Positions 35,211 to 44,409 of a stretch of 64,000 bases of DNA are shown piece after piece (position 1 is the stretch's first letter; every line of letters starts with the position of its first letter). The stretch comes from DATKAB01 sp964542745 (GTDB lineage Bacteria > Eisenbacteria > RBG-16-71-46): assembly GCA_964542745.1 (NCBI GenBank), contig CAZIVR010000006.1, positions 1 to 64,000 of the forward strand, given 5' to 3'. Both the position numbers and the translations under genes were made by a program. The notes below the pieces were generated by a model that was not told where the DNA came from, did not search any database, and saw only the letters and a list, made by a program, of their open reading frames with translations.

Positions 35211-37628
35211 TCACTCGTAACGCAGCGCCACCATCGGATCCACGCGCGAGGCGCGCAGCGCGGGCAGCCACGCGGCGGTCACCCCGGACAGCACCAGCAG
35301 CACGCTCACCACCGTGAAGGTCGGCGGGTCGGTCGCGTTCACGCCGAACAGCTGCGACTGCATGAAGCGCGTGACCCCCCACGCCGCCGCGAGGCCGATG
35401 CCGATGCCGACGCCGGTCAGGCGGAGCGCCTGCATCGTCACCATGCGCACCACCGCCGCGGGCTCGGCCCCGAGCGCCATGCGGATCCCGATCTCCTGGG
35501 TGCGCTGGCTCACGGAGTAGGACATCACGCCGAAGATGCCGACCCCCGCGATCACCAGCGCGATCACCGCGAACACGCCGAACAGCGAGGTGAAGAGACG
35601 GTGGGTCCACATCGAGAACTTCACGTGCTCCCGGATGTTCCGGACCTCGACCAGCGCCTGGTCCGGATCCCGGCTCTGGAGGATCGAGCGGATCTTCGCG
35701 GCCAGCGCCGCGGGCGGGGCGTCGGACAGGACCGTGAAGGTCATCATCTGCACCGGATCCTGCGTGTGGGGCACGTAGGCCTGCTCGAGCCGCTGCTCGT
35801 CGTCCTCCACGTTCTGGAGCACGTTGCCCGCCACGCCGACCACGGTGGTCCAGCCCACCGAGTCCGGCTGGCCCGCGTACTTGAAGTGGCGGCCCAGGGC
35901 GCTCTGGCCGGGCCAGAACTTCTTCGCGAACGCCTCGCTCACGATCGCGACGCGCTCCGACGTGGGCGTGTCGAGGGCGTTGAAGTCGCGCCCCGCCCGG
36001 AGCGGGATGCCGAGGATGCGGAAGTAGTCGGGGTAGACGATGCCGTAGCGCACCGGGACCGCGTGCTTCGGGTCCTGGTCCTTCGCGTCCTGGGTGATGA
36101 CGCGCCGTCCCCAGCCGTTGCGCCCGAGCGGCAGGGTCTGGACCGCGCTCAGGGCCTGCACCCCGGGGATCGCCGCGATCTGCGGCATCACCGCCCGGAA
36201 GAACTCCAGCTTCTGGTGGTTCTCCGGGTAGGTGGCGAAGGGCAGCAGCACGCGTCCCGTCAGCACGCCGTCGAGGCGCAGGTTGTTCTGGAGGTCGTAA
36301 CGGTTGAGGAAGCTGCGGATCATGAGCCCCGCCCCCACCAGCAGCACCAGCGAGAGCGCGACCTCGGCGACCACCAGCCCCGCGCGCAGGCGGTTGCGGC
36401 CCCGCGAGAAGCCGGCCTGCGCGCTGCCCTCGCGGAGCGCCTCGCTCAGGCGGCCGTCGCCGGCGTGCAGGGCGGGCGCGAAGCCGAACAGCAGCCCCGA
36501 GAGCACCGTCACGCCGACCGTGAACAGCAGCACCGGCGCGTCGATGTCGAAGTCGAGCCACATCGGCATCTCGAGCGGGATCATCCCCATCCACAGCCGG
36601 TTGCCCCAGTGGGCCAGCATCACGCCGAGCACCGCGCCGAGGCAGGCGACCAGCACGCTTTCGGTGAGGAGCTGGCGCGTGATGCGGCCGCGCGAGGCGC
36701 CGAGCGCCATGCGCAGGCTGATCTCCCGCCGGCGGGCCGCGGCGCGCGCCAGCATCAGGTTCGCCACGTTGGCGCACGCGATCAGGAGCACGAACACGAC
36801 CGCCGCCTGCAGCAGGAGCATCATCGGGCGGATGTCGAGCACCGTCCGCTCCTTGTACGGCATCACGCGCATCGTCAGCCCCTCGAGCTCCTTGGGGTGG
36901 TCGCGCAGGTAGCCGGCCATCAGGGTCTTCATCTCGGCGTCGGCCTGCTCGGCGGTGACGCCGGGCTTGAGGCGGGCGGCGACCCTCAGGCTGAAGGAGT
37001 CCCAGGTGTCGTCCTTCGCGTCGTAGCCCATGGGAATCCAGAAATCCTGCACCTCGGGCCAGGTGAAGCCCTCCGGCATCACGCCGATGATGGTGCGGGT
37101 GCGCCCGTTCATCCGGAGCGTCTTGCCGAGGATCGCCGGATCGCCCTGGAAGCGGTTCTTCCAGATGCGGTGGCTGATCACGATCGGCACCCAGTTCGGG
37201 CCCATCTGCTCGTGCTCGGCGGTGAAGCCGCGGCCGAGGATGGGTTTGACCCCGAGCGCGTCGAACAGGTCGTAGGTCATGGTCGTGCCGAACAGCTGCT
37301 CGGGCTCGCGCCCGATCGTCACGAAGGCGTTGTGGTCCCAGAAACCCCCGAGGGCCTCGAAGCTCTTCGCGCGGCCGCGCAGGTCGCGCAGCATGGTGAA
37401 CGAGATCGACTGGTCGTTGTTCTGCTTCGGCTCGAAGTGGTCCACCGAGACCAGGCGCTCGGATCCGGGAAGCGGGAGCGGCCGGTAGAGCACCCCGTAG
37501 ACCATGGTGAACACCATGGTGTTGAGTCCGATGCCGAGCGCCATGACCGCCACCACCACCGCGGTGTAGATGGGCGTGCGGCGCAGCGAGCGCAGCGCGT
37601 AGCGCAGGTCCTGGAAGAGAACGTCCAT
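35211..37628 (-). CDS. ABC transporter permease, MacB/FtsX duplicated type (ADOP family)
   Basis: 805 residues, about twice the size of a simple MacB permease. Begins LRYALRSLRRTPIYTAVVV, then a periplasmic MacB core domain (ISHRIWKNRFQGDPAI, GRTRTIIGVMPEGF), three FtsX helices around residues 270-390 (VFVLLIACANVANLMLAR, RREISLRMALGASRGRI), a second helix plus periplasmic core domain and a second FtsX triplet (SQRTQEIGIRMALGAEPAAV). This is the layout of the permeases found in many copies in Acidobacteria and related groups. They export peptides, lipids or drugs by a mechanotransmission mode. It overlaps no gene but starts 3 bases after the ATPase stop. Confidence 0.9.
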   Translation of the reverse strand: MDVLFQDLRYALRSLRRTPIYTAVVVAVMALGIGLNTMVFTMVYGVLYRPLPLPGSERLVSVDHFEPKQNNDQSISFTMLRDLRGRAKSFEALGGFWDHNAFVTIGREPEQLFGTTMTYDLFDALGVKPILGRGFTAEHEQMGPNWVPIVISHRIWKNRFQGDPAILGKTLRMNGRTRTIIGVMPEGFTWPEVQDFWIPMGYDAKDDTWDSFSLRVAARLKPGVTAEQADAEMKTLMAGYLRDHPKELEGLTMRVMPYKERTVLDIRPMMLLLQAAVVFVLLIACANVANLMLARAAARRREISLRMALGASRGRITRQLLTESVLVACLGAVLGVMLAHWGNRLWMGMIPLEMPMWLDFDIDAPVLLFTVGVTVLSGLLFGFAPALHAGDGRLSEALREGSAQAGFSRGRNRLRAGLVVAEVALSLVLLVGAGLMIRSFLNRYDLQNNLRLDGVLTGRVLLPFATYPENHQKLEFFRAVMPQIAAIPGVQALSAVQTLPLGRNGWGRRVITQDAKDQDPKHAVPVRYGIVYPDYFRILGIPLRAGRDFNALDTPTSERVAIVSEAFAKKFWPGQSALGRHFKYAGQPDSVGWTTVVGVAGNVLQNVEDDEQRLEQAYVPHTQDPVQMMTFTVLSDAPPAALAAKIRSILQSRDPDQALVEVRNIREHVKFSMWTHRLFTSLFGVFAVIALVIAGVGIFGVMSYSVSQRTQEIGIRMALGAEPAAVVRMVTMQALRLTGVGIGIGLAAAWGVTRFMQSQLFGVNATDPPTFTVVSVLLVLSGVTAAWLPALRASRVDPMVALRYE

Positions 37629-37631
37629 CGG

Positions 37632-38372
37632 CTAGCCCCTCTGCTCGTCGACGAGGCGTCCGTCGAACAGGTGGACGATCCGGTCGGCGAACCGCGAGAA
37701 GCGCGGGTCGTGCGTCACCATGCAGATCGTCGCCCCCTGCTGGTGCAGCTCGCGCAGCAGGTTCATCACCGCCTCGCCGTTGGCCGAGTCGAGGTTTCCG
37801 GTGGGCTCGTCGGCGAGCAGGATGACCGGGTCGCCGGCCAGCGCGCGCGCCACCGCCACGCGCTGCTGCTGGCCGCCCGACAGCTGGCTCGGCAGGTGCC
37901 GCGCGCGATGGGCCATGTGCACGCGCTCGAGCGAATCCGACACGCGCCGCCGGCGCTCGGGCGCCGCCATGCCGCGGTAGGTGAGCGGCAGCTCCACGTT
38001 CTCCTCGACCGTCAGGTCGCCGATCAGGTTGAAGCTCTGGAAGATGAACCCGATCTGCCGGTTGCGGATGCGCGCGCGCTCGCCGAACGAGAGGCTCTGC
38101 ACCTCCTGCCCGTCGAGCACGTAGCGGCCCGAGGTCGGCGCGTCGAGCAGGCCGAGGATCGAGAGCAGCGTGGACTTGCCGCAGCCCGAGGGACCCGCGA
38201 TCGAGAGGAACTCGCCCCTGCGGATCTCGAGGTGCACGCCCAGCAGCGCGTGGGTCTCGACCTCGTCGGTGGTGAACACCTTCTGCACGTCGCTGAGCCG
38301 GATCAGCCCGGCGGCCGTGGCGGCGGCGCCGTCCCGGCGCGCCTCGGTAACGGGATTCAGGGTCGCGGTCAT
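37632..38372 (-). CDS. ABC transporter ATP-binding protein, MacB/LolD type
   Basis: 246 residues. Walker A GPSGCGKST, Q loop FIFQSFNL, signature LSGGQQQR, Walker B VILLADEPTGNLDS, H loop VTHDPRFS. The TGNLDS sequence after Walker B is typical of the LolD/MacB/FtsE group, which works with FtsX-type permeases such as the one that follows. ATG start with AAGGAG upstream. A 30-residue N-terminal extension before the domain (LIRLSDVQKVF) is unremarkable. Confidence 0.94.
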   Translation of the reverse strand: MTATLNPVTEARRDGAAATAAGLIRLSDVQKVFTTDEVETHALLGVHLEIRRGEFLSIAGPSGCGKSTLLSILGLLDAPTSGRYVLDGQEVQSLSFGERARIRNRQIGFIFQSFNLIGDLTVEENVELPLTYRGMAAPERRRRVSDSLERVHMAHRARHLPSQLSGGQQQRVAVARALAGDPVILLADEPTGNLDSANGEAVMNLLRELHQQGATICMVTHDPRFSRFADRIVHLFDGRLVDEQRG

Positions 38373-38404
38373 CGGGGTCTCCTTGGGTGGGGCCGGTCGT
38401 TCGC

Positions 38405-39646
38405 TCACTTGATCCTCACGCGCTCGGCGTTCGCCCACCGGGACATCTCCGAGAGCACGATCCGATCGCCTTCGTCCAGTCCTTCGAGCACTTCCACGTG
38501 GTCGGCCGAGCCCTTGCCGAGCCGCACCGGCACGCGCACCGCGAGGTGCCCGTCGCGCTCGACCCGGAACAGGGGCACGGTGGCCTCGCTCGAGCCCTCC
38601 GCCGGCCGGCCCACGTACAGCACGTTCGACAGCCGCTCGATCTCGATCACCGCCTCGACGCTGAGGTCGGGCCGCGCGCCGCGCGGCAGCGAGTCGGTGA
38701 GCGCGAGGTCCACGGTCACGGTGCCGCCCTGCACCGAGGGATCCACGCGGCTCACGCGCGCCTTCACCACGCCGTTGCGCGTGTCCACCGTGGCGGGGAG
38801 CCCGAGCGCGAGGTCGCGGGCCAGGACCTCCGGCACCTGCACCACCGCCTTGAGGCGCTCCTGCCCCGCCACGCGCGCGAGCAGTTGGCCGGGCTGCACC
38901 CACTGGCCGGGCTGGAGCGACAGCTCCTGCACCGTGCCCGCGGCGCCGGCCCGCACCTGCATCGAGGCCACCCGGTCGCGCTGGAACCGGGCGATCGCCG
39001 CCAGCCGGTCCACCTCCGACCTGCGGAGCTCGAGCTGGGCGGCGGTGGACTCGGTGATGAGCTGGAAGCGCTTCTTCTCGCTCTCGTACTTGTGGAGGGC
39101 CTCCTCCGCCTTGTCGCGGGCCCGCTCGATCTCCATCGCCGAGGTGAGCCCCTCGCCGGCCAGCCGTTCGGCCACCTTCACCTCGCGCTCGGCGTTGCGG
39201 TGTTCGAGCCGTGCGGCCGCCACCGTGGCCTCGGCCGCGAGCCGCTGGCCCTCGAGCGTGGCGCGCTGGCCGGCGAGGTCGGCCTCGGCCTGCTTGAGCT
39301 GGCGCTCGGCGTCGAGCGCTTCGAGCTGCACGTCGGGGTTGCTCATTTCGAGCAGCACGGTCGCGGGCTCGACCCGGGCGCCGGGGCGGACGAACACGCG
39401 CTCGACGCGCCCGGCGGTGAGCGCGGGGACCATGCGCTGGTCCTCGGGCACCAGCGTGCCGATCGCCCGCACCTCGCGCCGGAACTCCCCGCGCTTCACG
39501 GTGTCGAGGAGCACGGAGGAGCGCTCCAGCGTGGGGGCGGCGGGTCCGAGGCGGGACATGCCGAGGGTGACCAGGATCAGCGCCGCCACCACGCCTCCCC
39601 AGACCAGGGCGTGGTGCTTCTTCTTCGGGGTGCGGGGAACATCCAT
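38405..39646 (-). CDS. periplasmic adaptor (membrane fusion) protein of the exporter
   Basis: 413 residues. One N-terminal membrane anchor (ALVWGGVVAALILVTLGM), then a lipoyl half (VERVFVRPGARVEPATVLLE), a long coiled-coil hairpin at about 95-215 (QLKQAEADLAGQRATLEGQR and on), the second lipoyl half (QELSLQPGQWVQPGQLLARV) and a beta-barrel/membrane-proximal domain. It links the ABC permease to an outer membrane channel. No TolC-like gene is present in the window. It is the first gene of the adaptor-ATPase-permease-regulator-kinase operon. Start chosen at the ATG with GGAGG 8 bases upstream, in preference to a start 14 codons earlier. Confidence 0.9.
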   Translation of the reverse strand: MDVPRTPKKKHHALVWGGVVAALILVTLGMSRLGPAAPTLERSSVLLDTVKRGEFRREVRAIGTLVPEDQRMVPALTAGRVERVFVRPGARVEPATVLLEMSNPDVQLEALDAERQLKQAEADLAGQRATLEGQRLAAEATVAAARLEHRNAEREVKVAERLAGEGLTSAMEIERARDKAEEALHKYESEKKRFQLITESTAAQLELRRSEVDRLAAIARFQRDRVASMQVRAGAAGTVQELSLQPGQWVQPGQLLARVAGQERLKAVVQVPEVLARDLALGLPATVDTRNGVVKARVSRVDPSVQGGTVTVDLALTDSLPRGARPDLSVEAVIEIERLSNVLYVGRPAEGSSEATVPLFRVERDGHLAVRVPVRLGKGSADHVEVLEGLDEGDRIVLSEMSRWANAERVRIK

Positions 39647-40054
39647 CGAATCCTCCGTTTCCGGCGTTGACGGGGCCGGCTCGCGCAACGTTGCACTGGA
39701 AGATCCGTACCGGTCGCACGCCTTCGGCCGCGACGGGATTCCATGGACTTAGCGCCGCCCCGCGCCCGCGGCCGCGGGCCCGGTGTCCGCTCGCGGGATT
39801 GCCGCGTCCCGGAAGCGGACACGGCCGGCCGCCGTCGCGAGCGCGCCCGGAACCGCGCGCCGATCGGGTCGCGCCGGGCGGCGTCGCGCTCCGGCTCGCC
39901 CGCGGGACGCGCCGCCCCGCCCGGGCGGCTCACGCACCCCGAGGCAACGCTTCGCCGGGTCCCGCGCTCTCATCGGTGACCGATGCAACCCGGCGGCGGG
40001 GTCCCCGCGTAGGGGGACCATTCGCCGTCGCTCCCTCCTTCCCGGAGTCCGCCC
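39647..40054. other. divergent intergenic region with several inverted repeats
   Basis: About 410 bases between the exporter operon (minus) and the DTGSG-repeat gene (plus). It contains the palindrome GCAACGTTGC at about 39685-39694, a weak sigma-54-like site, an inverted repeat CATCGGT-G-ACCGATG at 39971-39985 and a hairpin GGTCCCC...GGGGACC at 40000-40019. The last two lie where an operator and leader for the plus-strand gene would be. Confidence 0.5.
39691..39707 (-). promoter_or_regulatory. weak sigma-54-like promoter before the exporter operon
   Basis: The minus strand reads CGGATCTTCCAGTGCAA: the invariant GG and GC are exactly ten bases apart, but the rest of the -24 box does not match. 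Position is right (about 47 bases before the adaptor ATG), and the operon encodes a sigma-54 activator. Low certainty. Confidence 0.3.
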
Positions 40055-41188
40055 ATGCACGCCCTTCCGTTCCGCACCACGCCGCAGCGCCGAGCGCGCG
40101 GCTTCGCCACCACCTTCCTCGTCGCCCTCGGCCTGCTGTTCATGGCGCTCGCCGCGATCTCGATGGTCGCGAACCGCGCCACCGCCGCTTCGGTCCAGCG
40201 GGCCACCCTCTCCGGTCCCGACCTCGCGATCTACAACCTCGCCGGCACGGCCCGCCTCGAACCCGGTACCGGCAGCTCGGTCGAGGCCGTGATCACCCCC
40301 GCGGGGCGCGACGCCGACCGCCTCACCGTCGAGACGCGCGACCTGCGCGGCCGGCGCACGCTGGTCGTGAAGTACCCGTCCCGCAGCGTGATCTACCCCG
40401 AGATGGGCCGCGGATCGAGCACGGGCATCCGGGTCCGGGAGGACGGCACGTTCGGCGGGGACGGCGGCCGGCGCTGGGACTCGGGGCGCGAACGCGTCCG
40501 GATCTCCGGCTCGGGCTCCGGGCTCGAGGCGCACGCCGATCTCGTGGTGAGCGTCCCCCGGGGACAGAAGCTCTCGCTCTACCTGGCGGCCGGCGACGTC
40601 ACCGTGACCAACGTGGACGGCGTCCTCCGCGTGGACACGGGCGCCGGTGCGGTCAACACCCGCGGGACGCGCGGCGAGCTCGTCGTGGACACGGGCTCGG
40701 GGCAGGTGAACGTGGGCGGCGCCACCGGCCCGGTGAGCGTGGACACGGGTTCGGGAGACGTGAACGTGGCGGGGGTGCGCGGCGACCGGCTCGTCGTGGA
40801 CACCGGCTCGGGCGGGATCCGCGCCCGCGACCTCTCGGTCGCCACGCTCTCCTGCGACACGGGCTCGGGCGCGGTCGAGCTCGCGGATGTTTCGGCCCGG
40901 CGCATCGCGGTGGACACGGGAAGCGGCTCCGTGGAGATCGCGCTCACGGCGCCCTGCGAGGAAATCGTCGTGGACACCGGATCCGGGGACGTGACGGTGC
41001 GGGTGCCGCGCGGCTTCGGGGCCGAGGTGGCGTTCGACTCGGGGAGCGGCGACTTCCGGACCGACCTGCCCGTGACAATCCAGCGGCGCGAACGGGGCAC
41101 GTTCCGGGGCCGCGTCGGCGAAGGGGGCGCCCGGGTGGCGGTCGAGACCGGATCGGGCAGCCTCCGGCTGGCGTCGGCGGCCCGTTAG
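40055..41188 (+). CDS. exported or membrane-anchored DUF4097-like beta-helix protein with DTGSG repeats
   Basis: 377 residues. One N-terminal membrane helix or uncleaved signal (FLVALGLLFMALAAISMVAN), a ~100-residue beta domain with Arg-rich patches, then a right-handed beta-helix-like region (about 185-350) in which VDTGSG recurs about every 18-20 residues, eight or more times (VNVGGATGPVSVDTGSGDVN type). This is the DUF4097 adhesin-like pattern. The repeat places DTGSG on one face of the coil, and Asp/Ser/Gly turns could bind metal. Function unknown. Upstream inverted repeats suggest it is regulated. It is not in an operon. Confidence 0.8.
   Translation: MHALPFRTTPQRRARGFATTFLVALGLLFMALAAISMVANRATAASVQRATLSGPDLAIYNLAGTARLEPGTGSSVEAVITPAGRDADRLTVETRDLRGRRTLVVKYPSRSVIYPEMGRGSSTGIRVREDGTFGGDGGRRWDSGRERVRISGSGSGLEAHADLVVSVPRGQKLSLYLAAGDVTVTNVDGVLRVDTGAGAVNTRGTRGELVVDTGSGQVNVGGATGPVSVDTGSGDVNVAGVRGDRLVVDTGSGGIRARDLSVATLSCDTGSGAVELADVSARRIAVDTGSGSVEIALTAPCEEIVVDTGSGDVTVRVPRGFGAEVAFDSGSGDFRTDLPVTIQRRERGTFRGRVGEGGARVAVETGSGSLRLASAAR
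40637..41058 (+). repeat. in-frame GTGGACACGGGCTCGGG repeats
   Basis: Imperfect copies of GTGGACACSGGHTCSGG recur about every 54-63 bases and encode the VDTGSG turns of the beta-helix. Spacing is in codons, so the repeat is a protein feature. Confidence 0.85.
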
Positions 41189-41236
41189 GCCGCGTCCGGG
41201 ACGGGCCCGCGGGCGGGCCGCGCTCCCGGACGGAGC

Positions 41237-41695
41237 CTACGCGCCGTCGGCGCGGCGGCGGGCCTCGGCCAGGTAGCCGGGGCGAAGGTCGAGCAGCCGC
41301 GCCAGCTTCTGGAGCAGGTAGTCCTCGTGGCGGGACAGCTCGCCGTCCGCCATCACCACCCGCCACAGCAGCTCGGCGAGCAGCAGGCGCTGGCCCTCGT
41401 CGTAGTGCCGCACGATCAGGGACGTGAACTGGTGGAGGTCGGTGGCCTCGCGGCGCTCGGCCTCCGCCAGCTCGATCAACTCGCGCACCCGCTCCTCACC
41501 GAGGTCGAAGTGCCGGCCGAGCGCCTGCTCCACGTGCCGGCGCTCCTCCGGCGAGAACTCGTCGTCGGCGTGCGCCATCTCGAGGAGCAGCGCGCACGCG
41601 GCCACGTGGAGCCGGCTCGACGCCGCCCCGGCGGGCGCCCCATCCGCGGGCGGGGCGGCGTGCTGCGTGAAGAACGACTTGAGCGCGTCCAGCAT
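41237..41695 (-). CDS. TerB-like (tellurite-resistance/DUF533-type) helical protein
   Basis: 152 residues, all-helical. The TerB pattern appears twice: LLLEMAHADDEFSPEERRHVEQAL and LLWRVVMADGELSRHEDYLLQKLARLL (only parts shown as motifs), each with an acidic loop DDE or DGE that in TerB binds calcium. It lies 31 bases after the YHS gene on the same strand, with a good ribosome site (GGAGG), and so may be the last gene of the GMC-led operon. TerB proteins are linked to metal or chemical stress. Confidence 0.85.
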   Translation of the reverse strand: MLDALKSFFTQHAAPPADGAPAGAASSRLHVAACALLLEMAHADDEFSPEERRHVEQALGRHFDLGEERVRELIELAEAERREATDLHQFTSLIVRHYDEGQRLLLAELLWRVVMADGELSRHEDYLLQKLARLLDLRPGYLAEARRRADGA

Positions 41696-41726
41696 CGGGA
41701 CCTCCGGTTCGGGAGGCCCCAGTGTC

Positions 41727-42193
41727 TCACCGATACACCTTCTCCGTCTTCACGACCTCCGGCCAGTTGCGGTCGGCCTTCTCGACGAAACCGGGAACGT
41801 CCGCCGACCACAGCTGCTTCACCTCCGCGTCGTAGTTGAGGTACAGCCGGCCGCCCACCACGCTGAAGGCGGCCGGATCCACCGCGGCCTTGTAGCCGCG
41901 GGAGGCGCCGTAGGCGCAGAAGCCGCCGTAGCGCGGCGCGTACTTCGCGGGGTTGGCGACGAACGAGTCCCGGTTCGCGGCGGTCGCGAACAGGAAGGTC
42001 GCCCCCTCGTGCCTCGCGCGGTGCTTGCGGAGCCCGGGCGTCGGCCGGCCCGCGGTGAAGTAGGCGACCGGGTCGTAGCCGCGGATCGCGATCCCGTTCT
42101 CCTCGTTGACGCTCCCGGCGTGCGCTCCCGGGGCCGCTCCGCACGCGGCGAACAGCGCCGACGCCAGCAGCGCGGCGCGGGCGATGGGCCCGA

Positions 42194-42197
<4 letters not shown>
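41727..42197 (-). CDS. secreted YHS-domain protein
   Basis: 156 residues. Signal peptide (ARAALLASALFAACGAAPGA, possibly a lipoprotein Cys in it), then a YHS domain at about 28-130 (IRGYDPVAYF, ANPAKYAPRYGGFCAYG, VVGGRLYLNY). YHS domains bind metals such as copper or iron in periplasmic proteins. The start is GTG overlapping the dehydrogenase stop (GTGA), so the two are coupled. The GTG lies close to GGAGGG. Confidence 0.85.
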
Positions 42198-43392
<1,195 letters not shown>

Positions 43393-43396
<4 letters not shown>

Positions 43397-44409
43397 TCCT
43401 CGATCACCTCCATGGCGTGCCCGTCCGGGTCACGCACGATCAGTCCCTTCGAAAAGCCGAGGGAGCGGTCCGGCATCGTCACGACGCCGCTCGAAACCAT
43501 CGCCGCCCGCGCGGAGCGCAGCGCGCTCGCCGCGGCGGCGGCGTCGCGGGTCTTGAGCGAGGTCTGCCAGTGGATCAGGTCGTTGGGGCGCGCGTCCGCC
43601 GGGTAGGCCCGCCCGTCGCGCGGCGCGAGGTACTCGAGGAACTCGATGGCCGGTCCGCCGCCCGGCGCCTTGAGCGAGGTGATCCGGAGGTGCGCGCCGA
43701 ACACGTTGTTGAGGCGCTCCTGCTCCACCCCCCAGTTCTCGGCGCCGCCCTGCACCTGCATCCCGAGCAGGTCGCGATAGAAGGCGAGGCTGCGGTCGGT
43801 GTCGGCGACCACGATCGCGGTGTGGTCGATCCCGAGGAACAGCCGGTCCTTCCGCTGCCACTTCGGGTCGCCCTTGCCCCTGGGGAAGTGCAGCACCTCG
43901 AGGGCGTGGCCGTCCGGGTCGCGAAAGTAGAAGGCCGAGATCCCGCCGGCGTTGGGATTCCAGTCCGGCAGCGTCTGGGGCCCGGTCGAGGCGTGCTCGA
44001 CCTTGAAGGCGCGCAGGCGGCGGTAGGCCGAGTCCATGTCGCTCACGATGATCGCGACGTGCTGGAACCAGCCGTCGTTCGAACGCTGCGTCTCGGGGCG
44101 CCCCTTCCCGCGCGGGGCGAGGTACTCGGTGAGCTGGATCTCCTCCTCGCCGAGCGCCAGCGTCGCCTGCCGCACCCGCGCCCCGAACACCCCCTGCAGG
44201 TGCTCGTAGGCCTCACCGTGCGTCTCCAGCTCCGACACCTTCCGGAACTTCAGCACCTCGGTGAAGAACTTCACGGACCGGTCGAGGTCCGACACCGTGA
44301 TCTCGACGGGCCCCACCGCCTGGACCCGCGGCGCCTGGGCCGCCCGGGCCGAAACCGCGAGCAGCAGCGTGAGGAGCGCGAGGGCGAGCGCGTGCCGGAG
44401 GGCCCTCAC
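43393..44409 (-). CDS. exported two-domain VOC (glyoxalase-superfamily) protein
   Basis: 338 residues. Signal peptide (HALALALLTLLLAVSARAAQ), then two glyoxalase/VOC domains: about 30-175 (VEITVSDLDRSVKFFTEVL, HVAIIVSDMDSAYRRL, FYFRDPDGHALEVLHF) and about 190-335 (IDHTAIVVADTDRSLAFYRDL, RDPDGHAMEVIEE). VOC proteins bind divalent metal and act as lyases, isomerases or dioxygenases. An exported form next to a GMC oxidoreductase suggests work on oxidised sugars or carbonyls, which is inference. GTG start overlapping the GMC stop (GTGA). Confidence 0.85.

Noticed and set aside
35601..39752. 1383-codon plus-strand frame over the exporter operon
   Set aside because: His/Arg/Asp-rich shadow; the minus-strand genes have intact ABC, adaptor and regulator motifs.
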